A stretch of DNA of 64,000 nucleotides from Limnomonas spitsbergensis (taxonomy: Eukaryota > Chlorophyta > Chlorophyceae > Chlamydomonadales), in NCBI GenBank assembly GCA_037349105.1, contig JAYJMM010000087.1, forward strand, positions 310,001-374,000, read 5' to 3'. Below the pieces are notes generated by a model. The model searched no databases. It was not told the origin of the DNA and saw only the letters and a list, made by a program, of their open reading frames with translations. Each line of letters starts with the position of its first letter. Within the stretch, counting starts at the first letter, position 1. Position numbers and translations under genes: made by a program. Positions 33,901-43,800 of this stretch are shown here, one piece after another.

Positions 33901-34258
33901 TGGGCAGCAGGCATGTGCGCATGGCGCTTGTTCGTTGCTCACCGGTGCACAGGCATCGGAAGTTCTCCGCAGTCTTTGGGACGTCATTGGCAAAGAGCTG
34001 TGAGAGATGGACAAGACTGATTCAAACCTCAGCGGGCAGGATTGGTGTCGTTGGACCTGAGACGGCCGGGGGGTACATGAGACGTACCTCCATCACGATG
34101 CGCCCCAAGGGTTGTCCATTGGCCTGTTGTAAATTTGAATTCGCATGCGTAAGCGCCCGGAGAGTGCCTGATGCCGGTGTGTTGCCGAGGTTTTCAGCGA
34201 TCTTTTATTTTTTTTCACTCACCGCGACATCGAAGCATACTTGAGGGTTAGTAGACAT
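21918..34258 (-). CDS. Cyclophilin-type peptidyl-prolyl isomerase, divergent plant-like form, twelve exons over 12.3 kb
   Basis: Exons (minus): 34258-34223, 34123-34088, 33997-33943, 32778-32735, 31445-31429, 31155-31145, 30276-30263, 29048-28974, 27864-27843, 24886-24811, 23161-23145 and 22036-21918. All phases close, giving 173 residues to TGA. It reads [105 protein letters not shown] and [13 protein letters not shown], ending [10 protein letters not shown]. The catalytic-pocket residues of cyclophilin A are present (Arg in FHR, Phe/Met/Gln in DFMLQ, Phe in FFITT, Trp in TSW, His in GKH). The SGKxLH stretch is the insertion of divergent plant cyclophilins. The enzyme catalyses proline cis/trans isomerisation, probably in the cytosol (no signal peptide). 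Exons of 17, 11, 14, 22 and 17 nt are microexons, found only by phase and homology. Several introns carry decayed copies of exon edges. Confidence 0.93.
22037..22565 (-). repeat. Acceptor-edge copies of cyclophilin-1 exon 12
   Basis: TCCATGCCCTCAAGAACACG, TCCGAACATCAATGCAGGAG (22141-22180) and TCCATGCCCTCAAAGACACG, TCCTAACA...CTGCAGGA (22508-22563) repeat the exon 12 start and acceptor at 22007-22046. Both retain CTGCAG or ATGCAG in sense. Confidence 0.9.
22568..22685 (+). repeat. GGTTACCNGGGG short repeats
   Basis: An irregular 11-13 bp repeat (GGGGTTACCAGGGGGCTACC) in cyclophilin-1 intron 11. Confidence 0.8.
22905..23070 (+). repeat. Interspersed 'GTAGCTGA' family element, diverged
   Basis: GACCGCTGGGTAGCCACCAC, GGATGGGGACCTAACC, CCAAACAGCAGGGC and TACAGTAGCTACATGG in family order. 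Confidence 0.55.
23745..24720 (-). repeat. At least six decayed donor-edge copies of cyclophilin-1 exon 10
   Basis: The exon edge, plus strand CGCACCAGCTGGTCTTGACC, GTGGTGATGAAGAAC (24806-24840), recurs at 24690-24730, 24385-24420, 24235-24270, 24130-24168, 23960-24003 and 23806-23850. Similarity falls roughly with distance. The last two form a ~155-bp tandem duplicate of each other. The intervening sequence is GGGTTCAGGG-like. Confidence 0.85.
25690..25872. mobile_element. ~180-bp MITE-like element with TTTGCCTTCCC terminal inverted repeats
   Basis: Left end TGTAGATTCGTTTTGCCTTC, right end GGGAAGGCAAATAAAATCTA followed by CGGT, an imperfect terminal inverted repeat. AT-rich, no coding. Same family as 27487-27663, 31788-31975 and 58275-58455. 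Lies in cyclophilin-1 intron 9. Confidence 0.75.
26285..26960. other. Segment of unusual composition, unidentified
   Basis: Within cyclophilin-1 intron 9. Unlike its surroundings it lacks simple repeats and keeps two open frames: 26285-26599 minus (ends near PYCHSICS) and 26653-26880 plus (ends SGFYERRQ). I recognise no family. It may be a fragment of a mobile element or of another gene. Confidence 0.3.
27487..27663. mobile_element. MITE-like element, same family as 25690-25872
   Basis: Starts GATTTGATTTGCCTTCCCTC and includes CTGCCCGAAGGGCA and TGAAAACTGACGTTGA, both shared with 58275-58455. The right end (GCAATGCAAATCTACAGT) is more diverged. Confidence 0.7.
27688..27715 (-). repeat. Degenerate copy of cyclophilin-1 exon 9 (22-nt microexon)
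   Basis: CTTACCTGGACCCACGCATT, TCAAA mirrors the true exon and donor CTCACCTGGTCCCATATGCT, TCAGA (27838-27862), 150 bp away. Short CGTACATACTGTACATCGGC repeats lie between them. Confidence 0.75.
28485..28973 (-). repeat. 41-bp tandem array and older copies of the cyclophilin-1 exon 8 donor edge
   Basis: About 4.5 near-perfect units (28795-28973) of CATCCACTCACAATGTTCTC, ATCTTCGAACTTGCTGCCTA. On the minus strand each contains GSKFEDEN codons plus a GTGAGTGG donor, so each is an exon end plus donor. Older, more diverged copies (TTCTCGTCTTTGAACTTGCC type) lie at about 28495-28730. Confidence 0.95.
29195..29855. repeat. 15/17-bp minisatellite (AACACACTGAAAGGG)
   Basis: About 42 units of AACACACTGAAAGGG or AACACACTAAAAGGG, some with an extra AC. 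Fills cyclophilin-1 intron 7 just upstream of exon 8 in gene sense. The [13 protein letters not shown] minus frames are artefacts. Confidence 0.97.
30438..30520. repeat. GATCCCCTTAGATCC short repeats
   Basis: Five to six units of CTTAGATCCSCCTGA in cyclophilin-1 intron 6. Confidence 0.85.
30600..30835. repeat. 15-16 bp minisatellite (CTGACTCAGCAGCTGT)
   Basis: About 14 variable units in cyclophilin-1 intron 6. Confidence 0.9.
31550..31610 (-). repeat. Acceptor-edge copy of cyclophilin-1 exon 5
   Basis: GAGCCCTGCACAGCAGTGAA, then ATACAACATCTCAGACAGT copies 31441-31487 (GAGCCCTGCACAGCATTGAA, then ATACAGCATCTCAGACAGT), including the acceptor; a shorter duplicate precedes it at 31552. Confidence 0.9.
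31788..31975. mobile_element. MITE-like element, diverged member of the TTTGCCTTCC family
   Basis: TTTTGCCTGCCTTCTGG at the left, AGCCTTGCCCTCAGGGCATG inside and GAGGGTAGGCAAAGCCAATC plus TACAGT at the right. In cyclophilin-1 intron 4. Confidence 0.6.
32885..33115. repeat. 57-bp minisatellite, four units
   Basis: Units of CCTCTTTGGCCATAGCCTGA, TCCTGCTACGACCGGTCGTG, CATCTCTTTCCTGCACG, nearly identical, in cyclophilin-1 intron 3. Confidence 0.95.
33400..33545 (+). repeat. Interspersed 'GTAGCTGA' family element
   Basis: CCTGGATCGGCCTATAATCG, CCAAAGCAGCAAGGCTGG, GGCCTCCGGCCAGCGGCCGG, AGTGTAGCTGACATGTAGCC and GAGTCATG then AAACACTG. Closest relatives are at 41740-41885 and 57885-58065. Confidence 0.75.
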
Positions 34259-34880
34259 TTCGATTGATAGAAATAATTGCAACGATAACGCGCGGAACTA
34301 CTTTGGCGCATCTCCGGGGGATCTGGTTCGTTGGAGGTTGGATGCGATTGCGGTTTCAATGCGGCTACGCCCGCGCCCTGAAGCCACGTTGACGTGGCGT
34401 TTTCTTTCTTCCCTAGCTGCCACCCCTCTACCACAAGGCTCACCTGTATGAGTAAGAATAACCAAACGTGCATTGTGCACCATTTATCCAGTAAAGGAGC
34501 AACCTGCAAGTGCCTGTTTTTTTGTAACTGGGTATGTTCACCTGATCAGCTTTCCTCATTGCGCCCTATTTTCCTCAAAAAGAAATAAGCATATCTTTGC
34601 ATAATGCATACATGAAGCATGCAAGATCGTGTGTCAGTGCTATGAACGCTGGAGTGACCACTTGAGTCCTCCGACTGTTTTGGCAGATTACAGGGCTGCC
34701 ACCACAGTACACAAGGGAAGCATGGCCGATGTCGTTGGCCTTTCCGGCCATCTCTTTTAGCCTTTTTGTTGTTGTTGCTGTTTGCCCCCTTTTTAGTTTC
34801 TTCTCTTCTCCCTTCTGATCAGTGGAGCGCCCTCGCGGCCAAGCAGGGGTGGGATACGCTTGCTTTCCTTGACTTTTCTT
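34259..34880. promoter_or_regulatory. Upstream region of cyclophilin gene 1
   Basis: Sequence 5' of the ATG at 34258 (minus). No exon or named promoter motif recognised. A partial dispersed-element fragment (GAGCGCCCTCGCGGCCAAGC) lies at about 34826. Confidence 0.35.
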
Positions 34881-35075
34881 AGAGGCTTTGTTGAGGGCTA
34901 GTCTCTAGTGGAACTCAGCTGTTGGACTTGGTCTGCTTTGCCTTCCCGGCTTCTCCTTTTGTTCCTTCCCCCCTCTCTTCTTTTAGTTCCTCCTTTGCTC
35001 CCTTCTGAACAGTTGGGCGCCCACGCGGCCGAGCTTTGAGCGGGCCCAGAGGTGTAACGTTATTGACAAGGGAAG
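34880..35075 (+). mobile_element. ~195-bp dispersed element, longer form of the ACGT(C/T)ATTGACA family
   Basis: Starts GAGGCTTTGTTGAGGGCTAG, passes a pyrimidine-rich middle (CTTCTCCTTTTGTTCCTTC) and CTTCTGAACAGTTGGGCGCC, and ends GTGTAACGTTATTGACA. A second full-length copy lies at 40363-40552. A reverse-oriented end at 35080-35105 makes a local inverted repeat. Confidence 0.75.
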
Positions 35076-35216
35076 CATAAGTCAATAACGTTACACCTCT
35101 GGGCCCGCACAAGGGAACCAGAAGTGGATCGTGCTTATCCAACTACAGGGTCCACGGTCAAGTTGTTTTGGCCCAACGGTCTGGTGCACACTAAATCTCT
35201 TCTTCTATCCACCCAG

Positions 35217-35705
35217 TCGGGCGCCCCTATGGCCCGTACGCATACGGCCGGACTTTTATCAGGGCCCATAGGAGTCAATGACGTTACACCTCTCGTGGGC
35301 CCAGAGGAGTAAGAGACTGTCAACATCACACACATCTGATATGTCTCCCTTCTGAACAGTTGGGCGCCCACGCGGCCGAGCATTGAGCGGGCCCAGAGGT
35401 GTAACGTTATTGACACATTTGGTCCTCTGTCTTTCCTTCCTTACCAGTTCCCTCTCAACCAGACAGGACGCCTTTGAAGGGGTGGGAGGCCTGGTGTTCT
35501 GGGACCTTTAGTTCAACTTTTTTAAGGCGAGACTCCTTAGAGGTGGGGGAAGGCAGGCGATACGGTTTACCAGACCTTTTGTGTTCTTGTTGTTTAATTG
35601 GTGAACTTGCTATCCTCTCGGGCCTTTTCCCTAGCCTAGCTGCCTTCTGTTCGCCGAAGTGGCCGAGCTTCATTTCGGCAGAGCCCAGAGGTATAACGTC
35701 ATTGT
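35217..35705 (+). repeat. Cluster of three more dispersed-element ends
   Basis: Copies at 35217-35295, 35358-35415 and 35640-35705, each with GGGCCCA(G/T)AGG and ACGT(C/T)ATTG-type ends, separated by short unrelated sequence. Confidence 0.7.
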
Positions 35706-35835
35706 GAAGTTTTGTGAAGTTTTTACAGTCCAACAAAGCATCACACTTGATGCATGGGACATGTGCCCGTAAACCGGTACAGGCACTTGATACACTAGGA
35801 CAGAAAGCGAAAACCAGTGACCCCCCTGGGCAAGC
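35706..35835 (+). repeat. Dispersed repeat with PHD-finger-like remnant (copy 2)
   Basis: GATGCATGGGACATGTGCCC, GTAAACCGGTACAGGCACT and AAGCGAAAACCAGTG match 2450-2515. One first Cys codon is lost by substitution or frame change, so this copy is clearly non-functional. Confidence 0.55.
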
Positions 35836-36072
35836 AATTAGCACACAACCACGACAGTGGCGTGGGAATGAACCCCATAGTGCAGAAGATAAGCCCCAGC
35901 CATAAAACATGCCGTGGGTGCAACACAGTTCGATTGAGCACCGCCTAGAGAGTTAGGGGGGAGACAGGAAATTTGGCAAAGTTTTGAGATGATTCTCTCT
36001 TTTCATCATACACTGAAAGATAAAACAACCAAATTTGTTCCAGAACACATATGCAGAATCCGCTGCATTTAG

Positions 36073-37045
36073 TTAGCCCCACACTCCATTTGCGTACTGT
36101 TTCATGGCCTCATCCTCGTCCTCTAGGAAATTATGGAAAGTAAGGTTAAACTGAAAACGAAGGTCTGTATAGAACGGGCAGTAAATCATGTGAAGCTCAT
36201 CCTCCCGACATTTAAGATTGCAACATCTACAAATCCTCTCGCTACGAGGCACACAGGGTTTCTCAAAGCGCCCCGTCTCAACATTCAGCCAATGCGACCC
36301 CATCCGATACCGGGCTACAGCGAAAATAATATTAGGCTTACTCAAATTGTACCAGAAAGTCTCCTTCACATCACGCTTATAATTTGGAAACACTTAGAGA
36401 ACGTAAACAATTTGAACCCTGAGCGTTCTGAGTCAGGAGTAGCACGTACTGACAGGGCCGTACGTGGCATGTCCCTGGAAATTTTGAATAGCCACTGATC
36501 CCTAGCTGAATTCACAATGACCTCAATATCCAAAGAGGTATTGGCTGAAGCAGTCAATAAATCAATACCCAGAGTCATCAATATCGTAGACAGAAAATCA
36601 GCCCAACAAAGTGAAGTGCCAGCCTTCGCCAAATCACAACTTTCCTGCGTAGCCATTTTCACAAGGTCATTGTCAGGCCTCAGATTAATTCTATTCCAAA
36701 AACTCAGGGTCTGCTGAAAAAGACTTAAGATAAGGGGTTCACGGTGCAGTTCACTCATGAGAACATACTCAGCACAGACTTGCGAAGACCCAGACACTGC
36801 CTAAGGAAACCCTTGTGAATTACCTCCACATCTCTAGAGAAACCAGTATATGTCAAGCCGACTCCTTTCGCAAGGAGACCTGGTCCCCAAATTTCACACC
36901 CATAAAACAGAATAGGCTTCACCAAAGAGTAAAAAATATGACATTTAATGTGAATATTGTGTACTAGACCAGTGCCCGATCGCTGTGAAGTGGTCAGAAA
37001 TTGAACGTGTATTTGTGGTACCTTATAGTGAAGTGCCGTAGGCAT
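36073..37045 (-). pseudogene. 5'-truncated LINE (non-LTR retrotransposon) reverse-transcriptase relic
   Basis: Three minus-strand segments in three frames read in order as the C-terminal part of a LINE ORF2. They are 37045-36755 (SLVKPILFYGCEIWGPGLLA, HKGFLRQCLGL), 36797-36366, and 36393-36073 (ARYRMGSHWLNVETGRF, ERICRCCNL, EDELHMIYCPFY). The LVKP-LFYG-EIWG block and the His/Cys cluster CRCC...H...C are typical of the region after the reverse-transcriptase fingers and palm. At least two frameshifts and loss of the catalytic domain make it a dead copy. It lies between the two cyclophilin genes. Confidence 0.85.
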
Positions 37046-37067
37046 TATTTATTAGCCTTCAGCCACC

Positions 37068-37275
37068 CCCCATGGGGAAATAGTCTAGTGGTACAAAGCT
37101 GGTGGTAACCAAACCCCAAAGTTGTGAGATCAAACCCGCCACATGATCTTCTCTCCCAGTTTTGATCATTGGATTCCATGTTCCTACTTCCCCACATAGT
37201 CTGAGGGTGGCATAGATGCACCATGGTCATGGCTGTGCATGGTAGCTTGAAATGAGTAAAGCCATTTTTTACCAG
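37068..37275 (+). mobile_element. tRNA-derived SINE-like unit
   Basis: The head has a box A-like TAGTCTAGTGGTA (37081-37093) and box B-like GAGATCAAACCC (about 37126) at tRNA-like spacing, followed by an unrelated ~140-bp body ending GCCATTTTTTACCAG. No intact tRNA acceptor or anticodon arm is seen, so I call a SINE head, not a tRNA gene. It abuts the LINE relic in opposite orientation. Confidence 0.5.
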
Positions 37276-38284
37276 CTCCACGCGGCCTAGGGTTTAGCAT
37301 AGCCTAACGGGAATATGCACCGTTTTCAACTCCCTAGACAATAATTAATTGAAAATCGCAGGTTTCTACAGTGCAAGACAAAACGAATTTCCGACCTATT
37401 CGTACATTACAAAATTTGAATCGGTAGCACAACATAAATTTGTTGCGCATGCATCATTGTCAGAGGCCATATCTTGTGGTATGAAAAAAATGCCAAAAGT
37501 TCATCGACAATTGTTTGCGCAAGTAATTAGGCACCGGCAGTTGTTTCGTTTGGAAGAGCTTTCCAGGCTTCGTACCATTGTTTGGTCGCAAATCCCGTAC
37601 TGCCCTAGAGCCCATCGCCGCTCGATGCCGTACTCTGTTATCTCACCATGGTTTACCTAGTTTCTCCTAGACTTTGGCATGGTAATCGTGTGACATACTA
37701 ATTTTGCATCTCCGACTGGCAGCATATCCCATTGTAGTAAGATGAACAGCGAGAAGTACATTATAGTATAGAAAAAGGCATAAATGAAGAAAGCATGATT
37801 TTTAGGATGTCAAGATAAATATGAATTTAACAGGTGATTGCAAGAGATGAGTGAGGGGCACAAATGTGTAAAGGAAGTGGGCGTTTTCAGGCTTCATTAG
37901 GAGAGCATGTTATGAGAGAGAGGATTGCGAAGTTAACAGAAACGAACATAGTAAAGAAACAATTAGGAAGGGAAGAAATCATTTCCAAAACCCAACTTCG
38001 GTCAAAGAGGAGGGGATGAGACAGACTAACATAAAAATACAGAAAACTGAGACAACACAGAATGCAACGAAGATAAGAGAATGAGTGGTGGAAAATAAAT
38101 TGAAGAAGGCAAACATAGATGCGAAGGACAAAAGAAGTAGCAAATCAAATAAAAGGATAGGGAAATCACAGGGAAGGGAAAAGGGAACATAATGTAGAAA
38201 ATGGGTGGAAGAGAGAAATGAAGGTAGAAAAGGAGGAGTAGTGGGGGTGGGAAAGAAAATGAGAGGTGTAGTGAGGTGGAAAAG
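37276..38284. other. AT-rich stretch, no gene recognised
   Basis: Composition is clearly more AT-rich than the flanks. The frame 37349-37660 (plus) has no recognisable domain. Purine-rich on the plus strand from about 37780. Confidence 0.4.
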
Positions 38285-38525
38285 GGAGGAGAAACACTAT
38301 GGGCTTCTGCACTCCAGGTTTCCATATTGAAAAGGAGAAGAGTAGTGAGGATAGGAATGAAAAGGAGTGAAGGTAGAAAAGGGAGAAGAGACACTCTGGG
38401 CTTCCGCACTCGAGGTTTCCATGTTGAAAAGGAGAGGAACAATAACCGGGTAGAAAAGAAAGGGAGTATGAAGGTAGAAAAGGAGAGACACTCTGGGCTT
38501 CCGCACTCAAGGTTACTTGCTGAGC
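38285..38525. repeat. ~100-bp tandem repeat, three units
   Basis: Units share ACTCTGGGCTTCCGCACTCR, AGGTTTCCATGTTGAAAAGG and AAGGTAGAAAAGG. Confidence 0.85.
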
Positions 38526-38529
38526 AATT

Positions 38530-39670
38530 AACTTTTTGAGGCAAAGCTCACAACATTCAATGGCATTAGCGCCTCAGCAGGCATATTATGGCAGAACTTT
38601 GAGCAGTCTCATCGTGTTGAAAGAAAGATAAGGCGTTCAGACATGGGAGTTTCACCAAATATCTATGCAGTGGGCCAACTTGCGTCTGGCATGCCCCACC
38701 TGTTGAGGCATTCATTGCAACCTTGTTCAACCAAGGGCAGCATGGGGGCATGAAGCCGCCGCTGGTTCCTCGACATGCTGAAAGAAATGTCATTTATACA
38801 TGGTTATCGCACTAAAAATCTACCAGTACGCAAAAAGAGTCATGCATACATGATGGAATCCTAAAATCTCCCGATACCTAAATCTACCGGTGCTCCCACT
38901 TTTACCTGGCCTGCCCCGCACGTTGGGGCATTCGGTGCAATCTTGCTCAATGCGCTCACTTGGAGGAGAGGCAAAATGCCAAATCACAGGCCATTCCGCA
39001 CCTTCGGCCTTCCTCAACTGGTGGAACAGCTAGCAGTGAATGAGGCTTGTCCACTTGAAGATCATGGTTTAGTAAGATCATGCTTGAGTCAGCAGAAAAG
39101 TGCAAGCAAGGCCAACATGCCCAATCGCAAGCCATTACGCAGGCTAAATCGCACGACGATATCTTGAGCAATGGCCATTACGCAGGCAACAGCCATTATA
39201 GCCATTACGCACCTTGTGCCCTTCCTCGGCCGTTGGGGCAGCGCCCGTTGAATCAGGCTCATCCGCCTGAAGAACATAAATTGAGAGGAGCCATGACAAC
39301 ATGCCCAATCGTTCGCCAAAGCGCAGGCAAATGACCATTAGGATTACAGCCCAAATCGCACCTGAAGGCCACGAACAGATTAACCAGGCAATCACACCTT
39401 CGGGTCATAGAGTCTTTACGCCAAGCACTCGCACGGTCAGTAGCAAGACCCGTTCAATCTGTCGCCAAGTCAAGCAACTATGGAAACAGTGAAGAGAAGC
39501 CGCTGTCATTGGACAATCAGTAAAAAAAGAAGAGGCACTCAGTAGGTGCGCACCTGCGACTCTGAGGCAATCGCGACAGCTGCAGGGGCAGCGGACATTG
39601 AAGCATCCGCCGTAGCAGGCTCCTGGGCGAAAGAACAGGGCGCAGATGAATAAGGAGCTGAAGAAGACGA
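38530..39670. other. Degenerate repeat spacer
   Basis: 38640-38770 and 38870-38960 are diverged copies of each other (CTACCGGTGCTCCCAC, TGGCCTGCCCC, GTTGGGGCATTC). 38990-39330 repeats GCCATTACGCA and CCTTCCTC words. No exon recognised. Confidence 0.4.
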
Positions 39671-40268
39671 TTATGCAAAGGCAAATACCGTTGGGGCTGG
39701 CTTGGGCTTCTTGGAATAAGCCGCAGACCAGGCAAGGTCTGCGGCAAGAAGTGCCTGGAAAGAAAAGCAACAACAATCAAATAAATTGAACACGACCAGG
39801 GCATAATACAAAACACACCGTCTTGGCGCGTTGCTCGTCGACGCCGGGCACTTGCAGACCTAAAACAGCAGGTGGGTAACTCATCGTCGGATCCAACGAA
39901 TTACCATCCTTGTCAAATAGTGCTTCCATTGAATCGGATAGAACTGACCTGTCATTGCTGTCACGGACGTAATGATGGCTCGCATGGTCCACACACCATA
40001 TGCCGTACATATGTTGATGGATACGCTGGGAGAAGGCGATCCGACGGCTCAGAACGCTAATTCCAGTGTAGTAACCCAGAAGCCTGAATAGTAATCCAGA
40101 AGCTGTCTCCAGTTTCCCCGCCGCTTGCAGTCGAGGACCCTCGTTTGGAAACCCGGTAATGTTCCCGTTGGCCTGTTTGCCGTGGAAGCTGGTGATAAAA
40201 CCGAAGGTTACTTTAGTCGCACTTAATAATATAGATGTCAAGCTCATGACATCTCCGGGCCATGACAT
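39671..40268 (-). CDS. Unidentified small gene or 3' gene fragment, two exons
   Basis: The final exon 39754-39671 encodes ALLAADLAWSAAYSKKPKPA...FAFA and TAA. It is preceded by an excellent acceptor (CTTTTCTTTCCAG) and a 64-nt intron whose donor follows DEQRAKT (GTGTGT at 39818). The upstream frame stays open to 40268 and includes SHHYVRDSNDRSVLSDSMEA and LDPTMSYPPAVLGLQVPGVD. An internal CAATGACAG acceptor candidate near 39953 means the 5' boundary is unsure. I do not recognise the family. The short intron without exon-edge repeats is unlike the other genes here, so a transposon-borne or horizontally acquired gene is possible. Confidence 0.4.
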
Positions 40269-40362
40269 ACAATTAATACGTCTGGACCAGGAGTAAGAAA
40301 CGGTGCCACAAATTGAGTCACAGATAGAAGCACGCTTGCTTTTGTGGAATTTTCTTTTCTTT

Positions 40363-40552
40363 GAGGCTTTGTTGAGGGCTTGTCTCTAGTGGAACTCGGG
40401 TGTCGGTCTTGCTCTTCTTTGCCCTCCCGACCTCTCCTTTTGTTCCTTTGACCCGACCTCTTCCTTTTAGTTCCTTCTTTACTCCCTTATGAACAGTTGG
40501 GCACCCACGCGGTCGAGCTTTGGGCGGGCCCAGAGGTGTAACGTTATTGACA
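40363..40552 (+). mobile_element. Second full-length copy of the ~190-bp dispersed element
   Basis: GAGGCTTTGTTGAGGGCTTG, AGTGGAACTCGGGTG, CTCTCCTTTTGTTCCTTTG, TATGAACAGTTGGGCACC and GTGTAACGTTATTGACA, in the order seen at 34880-35075. A truncated end follows at 40618-40663. Confidence 0.8.
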
Positions 40553-40815
40553 GATAGAAGAAGCAGTCGGTTATCAACTGTAACTGTTTTCGGGCCCCTT
40601 ACATGTGCTGGAAAATGCACTCACGACTGAGCCTTTTCGCCCAGAGGTGTGACGTCATTGACATATGCAGTAAATTCCTGAAAATCCAGCGCATGTTTAC
40701 AGGCAAGTACAAGCAACAGATCTACATACGTTCAAGTGTTCAACAGGTAGGCAAATCGTTCCAGTTTTCAGGCAGGCTGATGGTTCCAGTTCGTAGGCAA
40801 GCAGATAGTTCCAAT

Positions 40816-43800
40816 TTACAGCTGTCCGCAGTCCGAGATGGTGACCTTCTTCTTGGTCTTGCCACTGCCGCTGCCGAGTGCCTCAACGGCCCTGACAACA
40901 TCCATGCCTTCGGTGACCTTGCCAAACACGACGTGCTTGCCGTCCAGCCAGCTGGTCACGACGGTGGTGATGAAGAACTGCAGGGAGAGGGTGGTAAATG
41001 CCGCTCAGAAGGGAGGGGAGGGGAGGGAGGAGGGAGGCAGGGAAGAAAAGGGTGGGAGCTCGCAGCTCGAGGATGGGGGGGTTCAAGCAGAGGGATCCAG
41101 CAGACATCAGCTTTGAGCCACAAAAAATGCAACATTTAGTTTGGAACTTAAAACGATTCTAGTTTTGAACAATATACATTTTGAGTGCGACCAAAATGTG
41201 GTTAGGCACCGCTTTTAGGAACCAAATGGATTTTCGCAAAGTTTGGTAGCTTATTCATCCCCTACCAGCCCCACGAGCCGAGCTTTCAGCAGGCCAGAGG
41301 GCATGCACCTTTCTAAAGTTCACAGAAGTGCAGTCATGCGCAGACGGGCTCGAACCAAATGGGAAGCCCTTAATAACATCCTAGCAATAGGGTATTGAAT
41401 CGGCGGGTACAAGCGGTGTCAACTGTTTACCGCTCTTCATTTATCAAGTCAGCTGCATAATAGAGGGGGCCTGTTGCAGCAAGGTGCCTTGGGCCATCAG
41501 CTGCAGGCTGGTCAAGATTTGGCCCCCATCAGCCTCATGGTGGCCACCCGGCTCCCTTCAGTCTGGCACGCTATGCTCTTGTTAGTTACTTAACTAAACA
41601 CAGTCGAAGTCATGCCTTCGAGGTCATACCACAGACGGGGCAAGGAAAGGATGTAAATGATGAGGGTCTACACTTAAGTGCGACTACGAGAATCTGCAAT
41701 GAGCTGACATGGCTTTCTTTCAGTTGGGACTGGCCATGGAAGAGCCCCTTGGCCGCAAAAGGCCCTTCAGGGCAAGACTAAAAGTGGCCAAGGCAGCAAG
41801 GCTGGCCAAAAATGGGCCTCCAGCCAGCGGCCGAAGTGTGGCTGACAAGCAGCTGAGTCACGAACAAAAGAGACACTGGCCTAGGTCCTTGTGGAAGGAA
41901 CATGGCCAATGCCTGCCCAAACACCAGCGGATGGTGACAAATAATCAATAAGATCTGCTGCAGAATCCTAGCTGATGCATTTAACTCATAAAGGATACTT
42001 GGGGTCTGCTGGTGTTGGGGCCGGCATTAGCCATGGACAGCAGGCCAGGCCATGCATGGAGGAATTCAGCAAATCACGATTATCATGGCATCGTGTGCCC
42101 CCAAAGAGGGCAGAGAGGCAAATCAGGTTCTGCATAAGCCAGTTTATGCCAGGATCTGCATGTGCCAAAACCAGGATAAAGCCAAGTGTTACCTGAGATC
42201 CGTTGGTGTTGGGGCCGGCGTTGGCCATGGACAGGAGGCCAGGCGTGGTGTGCTTGAGGATGAAGTTCTCGTCAGCAAACTTCTCGCCGTAGATGGACTT
42301 GCCTCCAGTGCCTGGAGAGAGCAATCAGGGAATAGAGGTGTTGCATTGTTGTTGTTGGGGGGGGGGGCGTCGATGACATCTGTTGTATCAATATGGGGGT
42401 ATGCTGTGGAGAAAATTGCATGACAACTGCTAATTCAGAACCAGATTCCTGTTAAAAAACGATATGGGGGTGCATCAGCATAACTCAACGGATAATGCCA
42501 GATGCGCCTCCAGAAGGGACCATTGGATGGTCTCCATTCTGAACCCCTCAAGGTCCTGGTCCTGACAATGGTCCTGACAATGGCTGAAATTATGGCACTA
42601 TCATTTGAAGACAAATTCAGCCACTGACCAGAAAGGGACTACTGGACATAGTAATAAATTTCACAAATACTGGATTTTGCAGCACTGCTCTATATGCCTA
42701 AATGGATTGGGGCTCTACCTCGCAGATCCATTGATTCTGTCCAGCTCTTAACAAAAACCTGACTAGATCCCTTGACCCAGATCCATGGAGTGAACACATC
42801 GCCCCGGCCTACCGTTGTGGTTGGTGAAGTCTCCTCCCTGCATCAACATGAAAAGCAAAGGAGGCAGCATCGTCAGCGAGAGCTTGGTCTGTCCAATACA
42901 TCATCAGCCGAGAGGCCCTCGTGCAGCAAGCCCAGTTGTATGGCCGCTAACTTTCGGCCGGTCATGGCTTCGTCCATTTACTGACCCAGCGGTGGCCATT
43001 CAGCAGACCTGCCTAAAGTGGTCAGGTGCACACTAAGACCAATATTAGTCATCAGGAGGCTGCTGGTTTAAGGAAAAGAAAACTAGCTTAGACCATGCAT
43101 GCTGCAGCTTCCATGGGTCAAAAATCCACCCTCAGAAAAACTGTCACCGAAAACTGCTCAACAGGCTCACGAGCTGCAGTCACGAAAACTGCAGTGACCC
43201 ACCTGGAGCATGAAGTCGGTGATCACTCGGTGGAAGCTGGATCCCTTGTATCCGAAGCCCTTCTCCCCTGTGTGAACAAGTGATCATACTCAGCGGCCTG
43301 GTAAAAGGCTGCAGAGAGGAGAGCTGTATGGCGTGAAGGGTGATCGACCTCAGCTCCCGTCGCACACATCGTGAGAGGGGAACATTCCGTCGTTCAAATT
43401 CCGACATCGATTCAGCCATGAGGCATTCAGCGACCTGGGCTACTGATTCTCCTAAGCATTGAACGAAATTTGACATTCCAAAACTACTCAAACGTGGGAT
43501 CCCTCAGTGCAGGGCGCCGACACTTACCAGTGCACAGGGCCCTGAAGTTCTCGGCAGTCTTAGGGGTCTTGTCAGCGAACAGCTGCAAGAGGAGAGGGTT
43601 GCAAGATTAAATGTGTAGATCGCCAGACGCTGACGACAAAGGATGGATGCGATCCACCTTGCTGTAGAATGAACAACCATGGGCTTCCTAAGCCTCACCT
43701 CCATGACAATACGGCCCATAGGTGCGCCATCAGCCTGTAAGTTGTAAGGGCATATAGCGTAGGAGAGAGTCAGAGGCCCAGTTTCAGCAAGGACCCAGAT

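Noticed and set aside
37068..37140. Functional tRNA gene
   Set aside because: Box A and B-like motifs are present but the acceptor stem and anticodon arm do not pair convincingly.
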